This document shows positions 60,884 to 64,000 of a stretch of DNA of 64,000 nt, in pieces (the stretch's first letter is position 1; each line of letters opens with the position of its first letter). The stretch is taken from positions 141,368 to 205,367 of the IMG/VR virus record IMGVR_UViG_3300017991_000002; one strand, 5' to 3'. The notes under the pieces are model-generated. The model searched no databases. It saw only the letters and a list, made by a program, of their open reading frames with translations, and was not told the origin of the DNA. The position numbers and the translations under genes were made by a program. The stretch comes from a virus.

Positions 60884-62068
60884 TTAACCCGCCCAGGATC
60901 CCCCGGGGTGTTCGGTCCCTTCCTGGTCACCCCCAACCCCGCTACCAGGGATTCCTATAGAATCAGCAAACCCTGGAGGATGGATAAACCCTCGAGCCGT
61001 TGGAGGATCCGTCGGCCGGGGTGTATTAAAAACGGGCTGCACCCTTGCAACACCGGTTCGTTTCACAAATTTTATCAATTCTTTGGCAACATAATTCGAT
61101 ACATTATCAATCGCCCGAAATTGTTGCCCTACGTTCTTGCCCTGCATCAGATATATTTTAATTTTTCTTTTAATCATAGGATTGGAGGTCATCATCTTGA
61201 ACGCCTGCTTCAATGACTTCGGGGTAACCGCCAAGCCCTCCATATCAGCCATCATCATTGCCCTGTTCGTAGCCAGAATACCAATCTTCCTGATATCACG
61301 ATTTCTTACCCACTGAATACCAGAAGCAATCACCACAGAGAGGACAATGCTGGAAGTAATACCAGCATAAAGCCTGGACTTAGGGTCGTTAAACAACTGG
61401 GAAAGTTTAAAGTGACTCAGATAACCGGACGTCGTCGCCCACGCACCCTTCCGTTTTTTATTTCGTTCCACTTCTTTGTCTGTGAATGTTTTTGTCCTGT
61501 CTCCACCAGACATGGAAGCAGATGGCGACTTGCCGTCTCCCCCTGAACCGGGTTCTGATGAAATCTCTTTTGCTCCCCCGAGTCGATCCGCTTCTTTAGT
61601 GTGAACATTCCGCTGGCCGGTAAGCTTTGTTTCCTTGACGTTCTTTAGCTTCTCTTCGGCGGTGCTTTGCAGTGCATTCAGTTCTGTCTCGAGCTGTGCC
61701 AGACGATGACTGGTGAAATCGTCAATAAGGCTCCTGGCCGTTTCCCGGTCGGGATCATCAAATATTTTATTGCGGTGCTCCTTAAAGGACTCAATCTTAT
61801 CGATCAGTTCCTCAATTCCGTCCTCATCGTCGGTAGTGTCCAATTCATGCTTGATGTCATCAACTTCGTCACCGACAATTGAGACCCAATCACGGATATC
61901 CTCAAGGGCCTTCTGGATATCTCCGGACACTTCTTCTTCGTCATCGTCCCCGCCCTCTATTTCGTACTCGTCGAGGAACCGCTCGACCATAAACGTGGAC
62001 ACCTCTCTCGGATCCCTACCTTCTTCCAAGATTTCTTCTATTAGCGCCTCTATTTCTATCCGTCTCAT
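60884..62068 (-). CDS. Acidic/helical membrane-segment protein with capsid-targeting-like N-terminus
   Basis: 394 residues with AGAGGTGGATTA upstream. N-terminus MRRIEIEALIEEILEE-G (residue 16) fits a prohead-protease-like site. The first 140 residues are acidic and coiled-coil (DDIKHELDTTDDEDGIEELI). One membrane-like stretch, LYAGITSSIVLSVVIASGIQ, lies near residue 235. The C-terminus is proline/glycine-rich. Function unknown. Confidence 0.6.
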   Translation of the reverse strand: MRRIEIEALIEEILEEGRDPREVSTFMVERFLDEYEIEGGDDDEEEVSGDIQKALEDIRDWVSIVGDEVDDIKHELDTTDDEDGIEELIDKIESFKEHRNKIFDDPDRETARSLIDDFTSHRLAQLETELNALQSTAEEKLKNVKETKLTGQRNVHTKEADRLGGAKEISSEPGSGGDGKSPSASMSGGDRTKTFTDKEVERNKKRKGAWATTSGYLSHFKLSQLFNDPKSRLYAGITSSIVLSVVIASGIQWVRNRDIRKIGILATNRAMMMADMEGLAVTPKSLKQAFKMMTSNPMIKRKIKIYLMQGKNVGQQFRAIDNVSNYVAKELIKFVKRTGVARVQPVFNTPRPTDPPTARGFIHPPGFADSIGIPGSGVGGDQEGTEHPGGSWAG

Positions 62069-62078
62069 TAATCCACCT

Positions 62079-63146
62079 CTATATAAATTCCGTCAGCTGC
62101 CCTGGTATTCTTTTCCCGCTGACAAGAAGTTTTTCTTTCTTTATCATCATGGAGTCCTCCGCCATCAGATTGGCCCTTATTTTACGATCAATTTTTCTAT
62201 CATACCTATTCTTGTCTATTCCATACCGAACGATATCCGCCCATAGGTCATGATATTTATGAATGACTATCGTCAATGGGTCGTTCTTGGGCAGGTGCTC
62301 AAGTTTGTCGAGAATGTTCAACTCGGTCCTATCGAGCTTGTCTTTGTCCTTCAACAACGCTTTATTCATCTTCTCGTTCTGGGGGAGCAGTGCGTACTCC
62401 TCCTGTCTCATTCCTCCAACAAACTCCAAGCTTCTCATTAATGAACCGACCGTATCTCTTGGACCAATCTCTCCTATTGTCCGAGGAACCGTATACTTTT
62501 CACCAAGTTTCTCCAACTCAGACCACTTCCGAAGTCTAGATGTCGTCTGAGCCTTTTTGGCCTTTATAATCGACTGATATATCTTTTCAAACATATCATA
62601 TTCTTCAATCATACTGGGAAGTTCTCTCTCGGTCACAAGATCCAGGATATCGATGGCTTTATTAAGGTGTGCCTCATCCAATGAATCCAGATAAGCCTTA
62701 AAATGTGCCTCAGCGGTATCTAGGTCACCAGAAACCGACGTAATCCTCCCCAGCAGCTTCCGATATAGTGTATGGTCACGTATCTTATCAATATCTCGCT
62801 CGGCAGACTTCATAAACATCTGGGCCGACCGGAGGTTCATGTAAAACTGCCGAACATCCGCCTTATTGATCTTTTCGTCTTTTTTTCGACTCATCTTCTC
62901 CGCAGCCTCTGCAGCCTTCTCCGAACTTCTCATTGATTGGGACAGCTCTTTCTTGATCAATAAGAGGACGGTGACAGTCCCCGCCAACGAAGACAACGTC
63001 AGCAGTCCTGTCCGAAGCCAGTCCCACTTCTCCTTGGCTTCCCTTTCGGCCTCGGCCCGATACTCAGGATACTGTGCATACATACGTTGCACCTCTGGGG
63101 GAAGCGGTTCGTACCGCGGCGGATATGCTACTCTTGGATTAGTCAT
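62079..63146 (-). CDS. Helical protein with N-terminal membrane segment, unknown
   Basis: 355 residues with ATAGGAGCCAGAG upstream. N-terminus is proline-rich, then a membrane segment (LLTLSSLAGTVTVLLLIKKE) at about residues 50-69. The rest is charged and helical (YHDLWADIVRYGIDKNRYDR). Unknown function; resembles the other membrane-segment proteins of this block. Confidence 0.6.
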   Translation of the reverse strand: MTNPRVAYPPRYEPLPPEVQRMYAQYPEYRAEAEREAKEKWDWLRTGLLTLSSLAGTVTVLLLIKKELSQSMRSSEKAAEAAEKMSRKKDEKINKADVRQFYMNLRSAQMFMKSAERDIDKIRDHTLYRKLLGRITSVSGDLDTAEAHFKAYLDSLDEAHLNKAIDILDLVTERELPSMIEEYDMFEKIYQSIIKAKKAQTTSRLRKWSELEKLGEKYTVPRTIGEIGPRDTVGSLMRSLEFVGGMRQEEYALLPQNEKMNKALLKDKDKLDRTELNILDKLEHLPKNDPLTIVIHKYHDLWADIVRYGIDKNRYDRKIDRKIRANLMAEDSMMIKKEKLLVSGKRIPGQLTEFI

Positions 63147-63155
63147 CTCTGGCTC

Positions 63156-64000
63156 CTATAAAAGGACAAATCGTTCTTTTTCTTCCACATTTTCGATGAA
63201 TAATTGCATCGTCCCAACAAATTTGTTGCCAACAGATTCGTTGCGAACCGGGGGAAGCTTTCTGTACACATGTTGCTTCACCTTGGATAAATTACTGGCA
63301 TAGCGGCCAATAAGCTTTGGATTGTAGGGAACAGCATGCAGGAACTTCTCCGGGGTTAATTCCGACATCTTGATTGACTCATAGTCCAAATCAATGAGCC
63401 TTGCCAACTTCTTTGACTCCGGATCATCCCAACGATCTAATAACGTCTTCAATTGCATCATTTTTGACTTCAAGACCGGCGGTTGCATCTTCCTGATCCC
63501 TTCTTCCGTGGTTGGTACTTCTTGAATACCAGAACTGCCGAGCACCCGCTGCCTAGTACGAGCATTATTCTCTGCATCCTTCTTTACTTCGGTAAGGAAG
63601 GCATAAAAATCATCAGAATGCTTAGCCGTCAGCTCGATCTGGTCTTCCAGCTTGGCCAGGGTCATGGAAAACTCCTTCAAATCTCCTCTTCTCTTCTTTG
63701 CCTCCTCATACAGCTCCCAGATCATCTCAAAGTCCCTATAAATATGTGTCTTTTTCAGACTGGGGTGCATTTTAAACACTTTATCAGCATACTCTTTGTT
63801 CCGACTGATTATTCCCATAAATCTGGTAACATCGTGCTCTTTCGGCTGTGGTAGCTCCTCTCCCTTTGGGCACAGGTAATATGCTTTTCGACCGGGGTTA
63901 AATGAAATTTCATATCCACCGTAAAACTCCTTCAGTGCCAATCGAACATACCCGAGCTTTTCAAGGTCTCCCCTGGGGACGGCAATGAACCTCGTACCGG
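63156..64000 (-). CDS. Helical protein, unknown (N-terminus beyond window edge)
   Basis: The frame is open to the right edge (upstream residues read RFIAVPRGDLEKLGYVRLAL before the internal TTG at 63941), so the start lies outside. A short N-terminal strand region YGGYEISFNPGRKAYYLCPK is followed by helices (FMGIISRNKEYADKVFKMHP, TLAKLEDQIELTAKHSDDFY). No family recognised. It is the first gene of the visible operon. Confidence 0.6.
   Translation of the reverse strand, partial: GTRFIAVPRGDLEKLGYVRLALKEFYGGYEISFNPGRKAYYLCPKGEELPQPKEHDVTRFMGIISRNKEYADKVFKMHPSLKKTHIYRDFEMIWELYEEAKKRRGDLKEFSMTLAKLEDQIELTAKHSDDFYAFLTEVKKDAENNARTRQRVLGSSGIQEVPTTEEGIRKMQPPVLKSKMMQLKTLLDRWDDPESKKLARLIDLDYESIKMSELTPEKFLHAVPYNPKLIGRYASNLSKVKQHVYRKLPPVRNESVGNKFVGTMQLFIENVEEKERFVLL

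Noticed and set aside
1-64000. Integrated prophage
   Set aside because: No integrase, attachment site or bacterial flanking genes are seen; all genes fit one phage late region.
59637-64000. Portal or terminase genes
   Set aside because: I looked for Walker motifs and portal-like signatures in this block and saw none; those genes are probably outside the window.

Overview
The window looks like the late, virion-structure part of the genome of a large contractile-tailed (myovirus-type) phage. Every supportable gene lies on the minus strand, so the text below follows transcription from position 64000 down to 1. I see no integrase, portal, terminase, replication or tRNA genes. Head, neck, tail and baseplate genes follow the T4/P2-like order: capsid protease/scaffold, T4 gp23-like capsid, neck, sheath stabiliser, sheath, tube, gp26-like chaperone, tape measure, hub, spike, gp25/W, J/gp6, I, and DUF4815 protein. 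The host cannot be named. Two genes with Sec signal peptides, YadA-like adhesin repeats and a two-component receiver protein only suggest a bacterial host, possibly Gram-negative and aquatic.

Layout. (1) 64000-58862: helical, membrane-segment and zinc-ribbon proteins of unknown function, plus a 32-residue membrane peptide and a Lar-like zinc protein. (2) 58871-45762: a receptor-binding/fibre island of modular fibre proteins with shared N-terminal or C-terminal cassettes, YadA-head-like repeat proteins, a secreted glycosidase-like protein, a sulfotransferase, a CheY-like receiver, a cupin-like protein and a coiled-coil/membrane protein. (3) 45637-32650: a second block of small helical, membrane and zinc-ribbon proteins, including one of 1405 residues. 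Several carry an N-terminal peptide resembling the T4 capsid-targeting/prohead-protease cleavage site. (4) 32638-28280: prohead protease fused to scaffold, with a nested scaffold start, then the major capsid protein gene. (5) 28217-25068: neck, completion and terminator proteins. (6) 25055-16038: sheath, tube, gp26-like chaperone, tape measure. (7) 16026-1: baseplate hub, spike, a very long beta-helix protein, wedge proteins, and a DUF4815 protein that runs off the left edge.

The strongest unusual feature is the major capsid gene, which is split into three exons by two group I introns (30473-30797 and 28809-29835). For both, P1, the P/Q/R/S core and exact exon junctions can be read from the bases. 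Splicing gives a 462-residue gp23-like capsid whose junctions align without gaps to the T4 gp23 pattern. The second intron carries a homing endonuclease with a zinc finger, NUMOD3-like repeats and a PD-(D/E)XK-like nuclease domain, and its 3' coding end overlaps the ribozyme core.

Other points of interest are the lambda C/Nu3-like nested scaffold gene, the set of putative capsid-targeted proteins, recurring zinc ribbons, beta-domain inserts shared between sheath and baseplate proteins, and the regulatory/modification genes (receiver, cupin, sulfotransferase) inside the adhesin island.
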